A DNA stretch of 7,793 nucleotides from Microbacteriaceae bacterium (GCA_026785785.1 JAJAZI010000041.1:1-7793), one strand, 5' to 3'; positions 1 through 6,382 are shown, counted from the first letter of the stretch. Numbers and translations are program-made. Notes: a model not told the origin generated them from the letters alone.

Positions 1-236
1 AGTTCGCGCAACACCTCATCCGGGTGGTGACGATCGCGCCGGGAATCTTCGAGACGCCGATGATGGCTGGCTTGCCCCAGGCTGCGCGCGACTCCCTCGG
101 GGCGCAGGTCCCGCATCCGGCCCGGCTCGGCAGGCCGGACGAGTACGCCGCGCTCGTCGAGCACATCGTGCGCAACCCGATGCTCAACGGCGAGACGATC
201 CGCCTCGACGGCGCGATCCGGATGGCCCCACGCTGA
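1..236 (+). CDS. Short-chain dehydrogenase/reductase, HSD10-like (C-terminal part, 5' end outside window)
   Basis: This is the C-terminal end of an NAD(P)-dependent short-chain dehydrogenase. The reading frame is open from the left edge (first full codon at position 3), so the 5' part is off the window. The visible 78 residues contain the SDR '[11 protein letters not shown]' segment that follows the catalytic region, and they end in '[14 protein letters not shown]'. From memory this closely matches the C-terminus of human HSD10 (17-beta-HSD type 10, or 3-hydroxyacyl-CoA dehydrogenase type 2). The family oxidises 3-hydroxyacyl-CoA or related alcohols, for example in fatty-acid or branched-chain amino-acid breakdown. 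The Rossmann fold and the Ser-Tyr-Lys catalytic residues are not visible, so the substrate stays open. The gene converges on prfC, and its TGA stop lies 12 bp before the repeat array. A GTG at position 24 is internal, not the real start. Confidence 0.88.
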   Translation, partial: FAQHLIRVVTIAPGIFETPMMAGLPQAARDSLGAQVPHPARLGRPDEYAALVEHIVRNPMLNGETIRLDGAIRMAPR

Positions 237-248
237 CGGACCGCCTCC

Positions 249-510
249 CTTTCATTATTCAGGAGTGACCGGTGTGGCCAGCGGTCACTATTCAGGAGTG
301 ACGGGCAGCAACGGCTGTCATCATTCAGGAGTTTCCAACTAGTCGAACTCGGGTTGCCGCCTGCGGCCCAGCAATCGCGGGCCAGACGGCGGCACTAGAT
401 CGCGAGCCGCCTCCCTGCCCGGCCGAACTCCTGAATCCTGCAGCCCGGCAGCAGCCTGAACTCCTGAATAATGAAAGCCCGACCAGGCCGTCACTCCTGA
501 ATGATGAAAG
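249..510. repeat. Two-fold symmetric array of six ATTCAGGAGT repeats with exact 33-bp period
   Basis: The 10-mer ATTCAGGAGT occurs on the plus strand at 257-266, 290-299 and 323-332. Its reverse complement occurs at 427-436, 460-469 and 493-502. Neighbouring starts are exactly 33 bp apart in both arms, and the symmetry centre is at 379.5. The wider unit reads TTTCATNATTCAGGAGT. It is best kept in the outer copies and decays inward: the innermost right copy has TGCAGG in place of the TTTCAT part. The outer ends, 249-269 and 490-510, form a 21-bp inverted repeat with one mismatch. The sequence between the 10-mers is not conserved. The array fills the junction between the convergent dehydrogenase and prfC genes, starting 12 and 9 bp after their stop codons, and each transcript reads its own arm in the same sense. 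The function is unknown. Candidates are a bidirectional 3'-end element, a protein-binding array, or a small non-autonomous mobile element. I saw no target-site duplication. Confidence 0.93.
355..394. other. GC-rich hairpin at the centre of the repeat array
   Basis: TGCCGCC (355-361) pairs with GGCGGCA (388-394), and GGCCC (365-369) pairs with GGGCC (379-383). A 9-nt loop and a small internal bulge remain. It lies close to the symmetry centre of the surrounding array, so either strand could fold here. It might serve as a two-way terminator between the convergent genes. There is no T-tract on either side, which weakens a simple intrinsic-terminator reading. Confidence 0.5.
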
Positions 511-519
511 GAACGAGGG

Positions 520-2124
520 CTACTCGGCGGAGATCGAGTCGAGGGTGAGTTCCGGATGCTCGCGCCGTAGCGTCCGGAGCTTCCACTCGTTGGCGAACAG
601 CGCAATGAGCCGGCCGTCGGAGGCCATCGTCACCTCGGTCGAGGAGTGCTTCGCGAGCACCTTCGCCGTCTCCGCGTCGATCAGGCAGGCGACCGTGTAC
701 GGCAGCGTGTCGAACGCGATCGGCGCGCGGTACTCGTTCGCCATCCGCTCGGTCGCGACCTCGAACTGCATCGGGCCGACGGCCGCGAGGATCGGAGTCT
801 GGTCGCCGCGCCGGTCGGAGTGCAGCACCTGGATGACGCCCTCGTGGTCGAGCTGCTCGATGCCCTTGCGGAACTGCTTGTGCTTGCTGCTGTCGGTCGA
901 ACGCGCGGCCCGGAAGTGCTCGGGCTGGAACCTCGGCATCGGCGGGTAGACGACCGGGCCGCCCATGAACAGGGTGTCCCCGGGGCGCAGCGCGGTGGCG
1001 TTGATGAGGCCGACGATGTCGCCCGGCCACGCCGTGTCGACGGTCTCGCGGTCCTTGCCGAACATCTGCTGGGCGTACTTGGTCGCGAACGGGCGGCCGC
1101 TCGGCTCGTGGGTCACGGTCATCCCGCGCTCGAACACGCCGGAGCAGACGCGAACGAAAGCCACCCGGTCGCGGTGGTTGGAGTCCATTCCGGACTGCAC
1201 CTTGAACACGAACCCGGAGAAGGCGGAGTTCACCGCCCGGCGCACGCCGGAGGTGTCGGCGCGGGCCTCGGCGGACGGAGCGAGATCGACGAGGGTGTCG
1301 AGCAACTGGCGCACGCCGATGTTGAGCGCCGCGGCACCGAACAGCACGGGGGTCGATGCGGCGGAGAGGAAGAGCGACTCGTCGTGACGGTGCCCCTCCT
1401 CGCGCAGCAGGCCGGTCTCCTCGACCGCGGTCTGCCACGCGGGTCCGGCGATCGCGGTCGCGTCGTCGGCCGGGATCATCTCCTCGCTGGCGATGGTCGC
1501 TCCCCCGGCGGTGCGGTGAAAGCGCACGAACTGCCCGCTGTCGCAATCGACGAGTCCGCGGAAATCCCCCGACTCGCCGACCGGCCAGGTGAGCGGCGTC
1601 GGGAAGAGGCCGGTGCGCTTCTCGATCTCGTCCATCAGGGCGAGGGCGTCGCCACCGGGACGGTCCCACTTGTTGATCATCGTGATGAGCGGGATGCCGC
1701 GGCGTTTACACACTTCGAAGAGCTTCATGGTCTGAGCCTCGAGGCCCTTGGCGGCGTCAACGAGCATGATCGCGGCATCCACCGCGGCGAGCACGCGATA
1801 GGTGTCCTCCGAGAAGTCAGCGTGGCCGGGGGTGTCGACGAGGTTGATGATCGTGTCGCGGTGGGTGAACTGGATCGCCGCGGAGCTGATCGAGATTCCG
1901 CGTTCCTTCTCCATCGTCATCCAGTCCGACACGGTCGCCCGCCGGCCTGCCTTGCCGTGGGTGGCCCCGGCCTCACCGATGGCGTGCGCGTGCAGCAGCA
2001 GCGCCTCGGTGAGGGTGGACTTTCCGGCATCCGGATGGGAGATCACGGCGATGGTTCGCCGCTTGAGGGCCTCGTCGAGAACCCGCAGGTTGTCGACGCC
2101 GTCCCTCGTTTCGACCGCACTCAT
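520..2124 (-). CDS. prfC: Peptide chain release factor 3 (RF3, translational GTPase)
   Basis: RF3 is a cytoplasmic GTPase that removes RF1 and RF2 from the ribosome after peptide release. The 534-residue product is about the usual length (E. coli RF3 is 529). All GTPase motifs are visible: P-loop SHPDAGKST at residues 29-37, the switch I region around RGISIS (75-80), DTPGH at 97-101, and NKWD at 151-154. Motifs typical of RF3 rather than EF-G are 'DFSEDTYR' (103-110) and 'DAAKGLEAQT' (123-132). The domain II barrel and the C-terminal RF3 domain follow to the end, with no break. The ATG at 2124-2122 is preceded by a good Shine-Dalgarno (GGGAGAG). The stop is TAG. The gene starts 28 bp after the rnj stop on the same strand, so the two are probably co-transcribed. 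Its 3' end runs straight into the repeat array. Other translational GTPases such as EF-G, TypA and LepA are excluded by motif context. Confidence 0.96.
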   Translation of the reverse strand: MSAVETRDGVDNLRVLDEALKRRTIAVISHPDAGKSTLTEALLLHAHAIGEAGATHGKAGRRATVSDWMTMEKERGISISSAAIQFTHRDTIINLVDTPGHADFSEDTYRVLAAVDAAIMLVDAAKGLEAQTMKLFEVCKRRGIPLITMINKWDRPGGDALALMDEIEKRTGLFPTPLTWPVGESGDFRGLVDCDSGQFVRFHRTAGGATIASEEMIPADDATAIAGPAWQTAVEETGLLREEGHRHDESLFLSAASTPVLFGAAALNIGVRQLLDTLVDLAPSAEARADTSGVRRAVNSAFSGFVFKVQSGMDSNHRDRVAFVRVCSGVFERGMTVTHEPSGRPFATKYAQQMFGKDRETVDTAWPGDIVGLINATALRPGDTLFMGGPVVYPPMPRFQPEHFRAARSTDSSKHKQFRKGIEQLDHEGVIQVLHSDRRGDQTPILAAVGPMQFEVATERMANEYRAPIAFDTLPYTVACLIDAETAKVLAKHSSTEVTMASDGRLIALFANEWKLRTLRREHPELTLDSISAE

Positions 2125-2152
2125 GGTTTCTCTCCCGTTATGGATGCTCGGA

Positions 2153-3841
2153 TCAGGCGTCGACGACGATCGACGTGATCACTGGTGTGCGGCGGTACTT
2201 GCGCTGCATCCAGCGGTTCATCGTGCGGGTCAGCAGCACCTCGAGCGCGGCGCCGTCCACGCGCTTGCTCTGGTTCGCCGCCACGATCGCGTCGTCGATC
2301 GCCTTCGTCGCGCCGCGGATCCACTCGTCGTCGTGCGCGAAGCCGCGCGCGAAGAACTCGATCGGCTCGGCGAGCAGGCCCGTCTTGGTGTCAAGGATGC
2401 CGAGGATCGTGATTGCGCCGTCTTCGGCGAGCATGCGGCGGTCACTGAGCGCCTCCTCCGAGGCCACGCCGATCGACATGCCGTCGACGAACACGAGGTC
2501 CGCCTTGACCTTGCCGACGATCGACGCGCGGCCGTTCACGAGGTCGACGACGACGCCGTCCTCCGCGATGATCACGCGGTCCTCCGGCACGCCGGTGCGC
2601 ACGGCGAGCTCGGCGTTCGCTGTGAGGTGGCGCCATTCGCCGTGGACGGGCATGACGTTGCGCGGCTTGACGATGTTGTAGCAGTAGACGAGCTCGCCGG
2701 CGCTCGCGTGGCCCGAGACGTGCACCTTCGCGTTGCCCTTGTGCACGACGTTCGCACCCCAGCGGATGAGTCCGTTGATGACGCGGTAGATCGCGTTCTC
2801 GTTGCCGGGGATGAGCGAGCTCGCGAGCAGCACGGTGTCGCCGTCGCCGATCTCGATGATGTGCTCGCGGTTGGCCATGCGAGACAGGGCCGCCATCGGC
2901 TCGCCCTGAGAGCCGGTGCAGACAAGCACCATCTTGTCGTCGGGGAGCTTCTCGAGGGTCTTGAGGTCGACGACGAGGCCCTGAGGCACGTTGAGGTAGC
3001 CGAGGTCGGAGGCGATCCCCATGTTGCGCACCATCGACCGGCCGACGAACGCAACCTTGCGGTCATTCTTGACGGCGGCATCCAGCACCTGCTGGATCCG
3101 GTGCACGTGGCTCGCGAAGCTCGATACGACGATACGTCGCGGCGACGTGCGGAACACCGCGTCGATCGCCGGGCGGATGTCCTCTTCCGAGGTCGTGAAT
3201 CCGGGGACCTCGGCGTTGGTCGAGTCGGTGAGGAAGAGGTCGACGCCCTCCTCGGCGAGGCGGGCGAAGGCGCCGAGGTCGGTGATGCGCTTGTCGAGCG
3301 GGAACTGGTCCATCTTGAAGTCGCCCGTGTGCAGCACGAGGCCCGCCTCGGTGCGGATCGCGATCGCGAGACCGTCGGGGATGGAGTGGTTCACGGCGAT
3401 GAACTCGAGGTCGAACGGTCCGAACGAGCGCTTCTCGCCCGCGGCAACCTCGACGACGGGGGGCGACAGTCGCTCCTCCTGGAACTTGGCGCCGACGAAC
3501 GCGAGGGTGAGCTTGGAGCCCACCACGGGGATGTTCTTGCGTTCCTTGATGAGGTACGGCACGCCGCCGATGTGGTCCTCGTGGCCGTGGGTGAGCACGA
3601 TCGCGACGATGTCGTTGAGGCGGTGCCGGATCGAGCTGAAGTCGGGCAGGATCACGTTGATGCCGGGCTGGTTGTCCTCGGGGAACAGCACGCCACAGTC
3701 GACAATCAGGAGCTTGCCCTGGTGCTCGAACACGGTCATGTTGCGGCCGATCTCGCCGAGTCCGCCGAGCGGGGTGACCCGGAGGCCCCCCTTGGGCAGC
3801 TTCGGCGGTGACGGCAGGTCGAGGTGGTGGTGGTTGATCAT
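2153..3841 (-). CDS. rnj: Ribonuclease J (metallo-beta-lactamase/beta-CASP ribonuclease)
   Basis: RNase J combines endoribonuclease and 5'-to-3' exoribonuclease activity in mRNA decay and rRNA maturation. The 562-residue product is full length for actinobacterial members. The N-terminal 'VTPLGGLGEIGRNM' (22-35) is characteristic. Zinc ligands are visible: HGHEDH (85-90), His152 in NHSIPDG, and Asp174 in HTGDFKMD. The beta-CASP part carries SSFASHVHR (240-248), GSQGEP (310-315) and the late metal/RNA-binding SGHAS (376-380). The remainder is the small C-terminal domain, which ends in 'RKYRRTP...'. The start ATG (3841-3839) has only a weak purine stretch upstream (AAGAAACGAG). The N-terminus begins right where family members do, so I keep it. 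The next gene, prfC, follows after 28 bp. In many actinobacteria rnj follows dapA; here a merR-type gene lies upstream instead. Confidence 0.96.
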   Translation of the reverse strand: MINHHHLDLPSPPKLPKGGLRVTPLGGLGEIGRNMTVFEHQGKLLIVDCGVLFPEDNQPGINVILPDFSSIRHRLNDIVAIVLTHGHEDHIGGVPYLIKERKNIPVVGSKLTLAFVGAKFQEERLSPPVVEVAAGEKRSFGPFDLEFIAVNHSIPDGLAIAIRTEAGLVLHTGDFKMDQFPLDKRITDLGAFARLAEEGVDLFLTDSTNAEVPGFTTSEEDIRPAIDAVFRTSPRRIVVSSFASHVHRIQQVLDAAVKNDRKVAFVGRSMVRNMGIASDLGYLNVPQGLVVDLKTLEKLPDDKMVLVCTGSQGEPMAALSRMANREHIIEIGDGDTVLLASSLIPGNENAIYRVINGLIRWGANVVHKGNAKVHVSGHASAGELVYCYNIVKPRNVMPVHGEWRHLTANAELAVRTGVPEDRVIIAEDGVVVDLVNGRASIVGKVKADLVFVDGMSIGVASEEALSDRRMLAEDGAITILGILDTKTGLLAEPIEFFARGFAHDDEWIRGATKAIDDAIVAANQSKRVDGAALEVLLTRTMNRWMQRKYRRTPVITSIVVDA

Positions 3842-3982
3842 GGTGCTCGTTTCTTGGATTGTCTGCCCGACGCCTCATGGCGTTTCGCGGGCCTTATTTC
3901 ACTGCGGGGTTTGTGGGGGCGGCGTCGAACCGCCCGGGCCGATCTGGGCCACTGCGCGGGTCGCGATGGCATCGCGCGCTGA
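3842..3982 (-). promoter_or_regulatory. rnj leader/merR 3' region with three small inverted repeats
   Basis: This 141-bp gap separates the merR stop from the rnj start on the minus strand and presumably holds the rnj promoter, though I cannot pick a convincing -10/-35 pair. Three short inverted repeats are present. CGCGATG/CATCGCG lies at 3962-3976, 7 bp past the merR stop, with almost no loop. GGGCGG/CCGCCC lies at 3917-3935 with a 7-nt loop. ACGCC/GGCGT lies at 3870-3883 with a 4-nt loop, inside the likely rnj leader. None has a T-tract, so merR termination is not clearly explained and some read-through into rnj is possible. Confidence 0.3.
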
Positions 3983-4372
3983 CTATTGGCGGCGGAGAAG
4001 ATCCAGGAATTCGTCGGCCATCTCGAGCTGTCTCTCGAGCGTCTGCCTGCGTTCGACGGCCTGATCGATGAAGCGATCCAACCGGGAGCGTACCTCTAGG
4101 GTATCGGAACGCGGCGCGCTTGCCTGCAGCGTGTCGATGACGCCGAGCAGATCGGTCATTTCCTCCAGCGAGAACCCGAGTGGCTTCATGCGTCGGATGA
4201 GCATGAGCCGGGCCAGGTCGTCGTGGCTGTAGAGCCGGAATCCGCCCTCGGTTCGACCGGATGCCTTGAGCAGGCCCACGTCGTCGTAGTGACGAATGGT
4301 GCGAAGCGACAGTCCAGTCTTGTCGGCGAGTTCGCCGATGCGCATCGTCTCCCGGCGGGCATCCGCGCTCAT
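3983..4372 (-). CDS. MerR-family transcriptional regulator, cysteine-free
   Basis: This is a small 129-residue DNA-binding regulator. The N-terminal winged helix-turn-helix is clear: 'MRIGELADKTGLSLRTIRHY' at about 10-29, then 'DDVGLL' and a wing ending in 'GGFRLYSHDDLARL'. 'LGFSLEEM' follows and leads into a charged C-terminal helix (about 80-127) suited to the antiparallel dimer coiled coil. The protein has no cysteine, so it is not a classic thiol metal sensor of the MerR, CueR or ZntR kind, and the C-terminal tail is too short for a separate ligand domain. The ATG at 4372 has AAGGGA 4 nt upstream. An alternative ATG at residue 10 has GGGAG only 3 nt upstream and is less likely. The gene is divergent from the SulP transporter, and a perfect dyad lies between them. 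Control of that transporter, and of itself, is the simplest inference. The inducer is unknown. Confidence 0.9.
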   Translation of the reverse strand: MSADARRETMRIGELADKTGLSLRTIRHYDDVGLLKASGRTEGGFRLYSHDDLARLMLIRRMKPLGFSLEEMTDLLGVIDTLQASAPRSDTLEVRSRLDRFIDQAVERRQTLERQLEMADEFLDLLRRQ

Positions 4373-4397
4373 GTTGTCCCTTCAGCCGCGTCGGCGT

Positions 4398-4428
4398 CTC
4401 ACATCCAACCCTAACGTTAGGGTAGAGT
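4398..4428 (+). promoter_or_regulatory. Candidate sulP promoter with 19-bp spacer (MerR-type)
   Basis: A possible -35 element, CTCACA (4398-4403, 4 of 6 matches to TTGACA), and a possible -10, TAGAGT (4423-4428), are separated by 19 bp, and the 16-bp dyad nearly fills the spacer. A 19-20 bp spacer is the hallmark of promoters that MerR proteins activate by untwisting DNA. The dyad centre sits about 2.5 bp downstream of the spacer centre, and both boxes are weak, so the call is tentative. Transcription from here would give a sulP leader of roughly 95 nt that is itself C/T-rich (about 4447-4516). A minus-strand promoter for merR must overlap the same region, but I could not identify it. Confidence 0.42.
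4408..4423. promoter_or_regulatory. Perfect 16-bp palindrome ACCCTAACGTTAGGGT, likely MerR operator
   Basis: The dyad is exact over 16 bp and centred between 4415 and 4416, in the divergent merR/sulP intergenic region, 36 bp from the merR start and 107 bp from the sulP start. MerR-family dimers bind such dyads inside over-long promoter spacers. It is an AT-containing island in GC-rich DNA. The assignment to the neighbouring MerR protein is inference from position and shape. Confidence 0.7.
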
Positions 4429-4530
4429 TCGGATGTCGACCGGCTGTGCCCGTCGCCCTCCCCTTCTCCGCGTAACGCTGCGCGCGACGCCCCTCCCATC
4501 CGGCATCCCCTCTCGTTACTGGAGAATCCC

Positions 4531-6051
4531 ATGGCCATTGTCCAGAAGACCGACGCGCCCGACCGCTACCGCGCAGACCCGTCGGTGATGACCGCGCTGC
4601 GCACGCCGCGCCTGCTCACCCGCGAGGTGCTCGCCGGCCTCGTGGTCGCCATGGCCCTCATCCCCGAGGCGATCTCGTTCTCGATCATCGCCGGGGTCGA
4701 CCCGCGGGTCGGGCTGTTCTCCTCGTTCGTCATGGCCGTGTCGATCGCGTTCCTCGGCGGCCGCCCTGCCATGATCACCGCGGCGACCGGTGCGATCGCC
4801 CTCGTCATCGCTCCCGTGGCCCGCGAGTACGGCATGGAGTACTTCATCGCCACGGTCGTTCTCGCCGGTGTCTTCCAGGTGGTGCTCGGCGTCATCGGCG
4901 TCGCAAAGCTCATGCGCTTCATCCCCCGCAGCGTCATGGTGGGGTTCGTCAACGCGCTCGCGATCCTCATCTTCACCGCCCAACTCCCCCACCTCATCGG
5001 GGTGCCGTGGCTCGTCTATCCGCTCGTCGCGGTCGGCATCCTGATCATGGTCGTCATGCCGCGGCTGACCAAGGTCGTGCCCGCCCCGCTCGTCGCGATC
5101 GTGCTCATCACGGTCGCCGTCGTCACGATGGCGATCGCCGTTCCCACAGTGGGAGACCAGGGCGAGCTGCCGCGCAGCCTGCCCGAGCTGTTCATCCCCG
5201 ACGTGCCGCTGAACTGGGAGACGTTCCAGATCATCGCGCCCTACTCCCTCGCGATGGCGCTCGTCGGGCTACTCGAATCGCTCATGACCGCGAAGCTCGT
5301 CGACGAGATCACCGACACGCACTCCCGCAAGACCCGCGAGGCGTGGGGCCAGGGGGTCGCGAACATGCTCTCCGGGCTGTTCGGCGGCATGGGCGGATGC
5401 GCGATGATCGGCCAGACGATGATCAACGTGAAGGCGTCAGGCGCGCGCACCCGCATCTCGACCTTCCTCGCCGGGGTGTTCCTGCTGATTCTCGTGGTCG
5501 GCCTCGGCGACGTCGTCTCGATCATCCCGATGGCGGCGCTCGTCGCGGTGATGGTCATGGTTTCCGTCGCGACGCTCGACTGGCACAGCATCCGCCCCTC
5601 GACCCTGAAGCGGATGCCAAAGAGCGAGACAGCCGTCATGGTTGCCACCGTCGTCATCGTCGTGATTACCCACAACCTCGCCATCGGCGTCATCGCCGGG
5701 GTCATCCTCGCCATGGTGCTTTTCGCCCGGCGGGTCGCCCACTTCGTCTCGGTCGAGCGCACGGTGGCGGACGGCGAAACCGTGCCGACCGCGTACTACG
5801 TCGTGACCGGTGAGCTGTTCTTCGCCTCCAGCAACGACCTGACAACGCAGTTCGAGTACGCCGACGACCCGCAGCGGGTCGTCATCGACCTGTCGAACTC
5901 GCACATCTGGGACGCCTCGACCGTCGCCGCGCTCGACGCGATCACCACCAAGTACGAGCAGCACGGCAAACGTGCCGTCATCGTTGGCCGGAACGAGGCG
6001 AGCACCTCGATCCAGGTGCGTCTCGGCGGCCAGCTGGGCGCCGGGCACTGA
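4531..6051 (+). CDS. SulP-family inorganic anion transporter with STAS domain
   Basis: This is a membrane anion carrier of the SulP/SLC26 family, whose bacterial members move sulfate, bicarbonate or other small anions. The 506-residue protein has a short cytoplasmic N-terminus (1-31), then about 375 residues of closely packed hydrophobic segments. The family signature in TM1 and after is 'IPEAISFSIIAGVDPRVG' (44-61). The loop 'ESLMTAKLVDEITDT' (about 249-263) and the conserved 'GGMGGCAMIGQTMIN' (285-299) also fit. The C-terminal STAS domain runs from about 422 to 500, with 'HIWDAS' ending at Ser463, the position comparable to the phosphorylatable Ser of anti-sigma-factor antagonists. The STAS is complete but compact, with no extra C-terminal enzyme domain. 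The ATG at 4531 has GGAGA 5 nt upstream. The gene is divergent from the MerR regulator. The substrate cannot be read from sequence; sulfate is only one option and bicarbonate is another. Confidence 0.93.
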   Translation: MAIVQKTDAPDRYRADPSVMTALRTPRLLTREVLAGLVVAMALIPEAISFSIIAGVDPRVGLFSSFVMAVSIAFLGGRPAMITAATGAIALVIAPVAREYGMEYFIATVVLAGVFQVVLGVIGVAKLMRFIPRSVMVGFVNALAILIFTAQLPHLIGVPWLVYPLVAVGILIMVVMPRLTKVVPAPLVAIVLITVAVVTMAIAVPTVGDQGELPRSLPELFIPDVPLNWETFQIIAPYSLAMALVGLLESLMTAKLVDEITDTHSRKTREAWGQGVANMLSGLFGGMGGCAMIGQTMINVKASGARTRISTFLAGVFLLILVVGLGDVVSIIPMAALVAVMVMVSVATLDWHSIRPSTLKRMPKSETAVMVATVVIVVITHNLAIGVIAGVILAMVLFARRVAHFVSVERTVADGETVPTAYYVVTGELFFASSNDLTTQFEYADDPQRVVIDLSNSHIWDASTVAALDAITTKYEQHGKRAVIVGRNEASTSIQVRLGGQLGAGH

Positions 6052-6074
6052 GCCACGGCGGGACTTGGCGCGCC

Positions 6075-6185
6075 TTTCCCTCTCCCGGCTTACTCGCCTC
6101 TCCCCTCTCCCTGCTTACTCCCCTCTCCCCTCTCCCCTCTCCTCTGTCCCCTCTCCCTGCGTGCTCGCCTTTCCCCCTTGCTCGC
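6075..6185 (+). terminator. C/T-rich, G-poor tract after sulP; possible Rho-loading (rut-like) terminator region
   Basis: Starting 24 bp after the sulP stop, about 110 bp of the plus strand is dominated by C and T, with units such as CCCCTCT and CTCTCCC repeated irregularly. Positions 6118-6145 are 28 consecutive pyrimidines. A larger unit of roughly CCCCTCTCCCTGC followed by T/G-rich TTACTC or GTGCTC recurs. Unstructured C-rich, G-poor RNA is what Rho binds, and no hairpin/T-tract terminator follows sulP, so Rho-dependent termination is a reasonable inference. The homopyrimidine mirror-like run could also form triplex (H-) DNA under torsion. Simple slippage expansion is an equally good origin. 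Confidence 0.4.
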
Positions 6186-6198
6186 CTAACACCTCGCC

Positions 6199-6220
6199 GA
6201 GTACGCGGTAGTGGCTGCTC
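6199..6220 (+). repeat. 22-bp interspersed repeat, copy 1
   Basis: Begins GAGTACGC, with core GTAGTGG and end CTC. It matches copy 2 (inverted, 6233-6254) at 16 of 22 positions and copy 3 (6361-6382) at 18 of 22. With copy 2 it forms an inverted pair (GTAGTGG/CCACTAC). Confidence 0.65.
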
Positions 6221-6232
6221 AGCCGTGGCCGC

Positions 6233-6254
6233 GAACGACCACTACTCCGTATTC
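6233..6254 (-). repeat. 22-bp interspersed repeat, copy 2 (inverted)
   Basis: On the minus strand it reads GAATACGG, then AGTAGTGG and TCGTTC, matching copy 3 at 18 of 22 positions. It lies 12 bp from copy 1 in the opposite orientation. Confidence 0.65.
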
Positions 6255-6312
6255 GACGCATCCGGCCGCCCGGCCGCCGGCCGCGCGGAGTTGCTCAGTC
6301 ATGACCGCGCGG

Positions 6313-6336
6313 GCTGTGACACACGCTGTGACACAC
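6313..6336. repeat. Perfect tandem duplication of GCTGTGACACAC
   Basis: The 12-mer occurs twice back to back, at 6313-6324 and 6325-6336, in non-coding DNA. It is probably a recent slippage duplication. Confidence 0.85.
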
Positions 6337-6360
6337 GCGGCTTGCGACCAGAAGTGCTTC

Positions 6361-6382
6361 GAGTACGCAGTGGTGGTCGCTC
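6361..6382 (+). repeat. 22-bp interspersed repeat, copy 3
   Basis: Begins GAGTACGC, followed by AGTGGTGG and TCGCTC. It sits in a local inverted repeat, GCGACCA (6344-6350) with TGGTCGC (6374-6380). A much weaker fourth copy may lie at about 6410-6435 (12 of about 22 matches), which I do not call. Confidence 0.65.

Noticed and set aside
250..342. Small repeat peptides: the units translate as FHYSGV-like motifs every 11 codons on both strands
   Set aside because: The frames match neither the dehydrogenase nor prfC, no start codon with a ribosome-binding site serves them on the plus strand, and both end at stops around 339-342. The periodicity follows from 33 being a multiple of three.
249..510. 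CRISPR array
   Set aside because: The period is regular, but the conserved core is only about 10-17 bp, half the copies are inverted, and no cas gene is present.
249..510. Insertion sequence with terminal inverted repeats
   Set aside because: The 21-bp ends fit, but the 262-bp interior codes for nothing and I see no flanking target duplication. A non-autonomous MITE stays possible and is mentioned as such.
646..2178. Long plus-strand open frame antisense to prfC
   Set aside because: It is a GC-bias shadow with low-complexity Arg/Gly/Val/Asp composition, opposite a clearly conserved gene.
1802..3811. 669-residue plus-strand open frame across prfC and rnj
   Set aside because: Its composition is rich in Asp, Val, His and Arg without any domain, and it lies antisense to two intact conserved genes.
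4409..4422. Telomere-like CCCTAA/TTAGGG sequence
   Set aside because: It is a single palindrome with one copy of each half, in a promoter region. The resemblance is coincidental.
3894..4538. Minus-strand frame of 214 residues overlapping merR
   Set aside because: It overlaps the convincing MerR gene in another frame, crosses the divergent promoter, and shows no domain.
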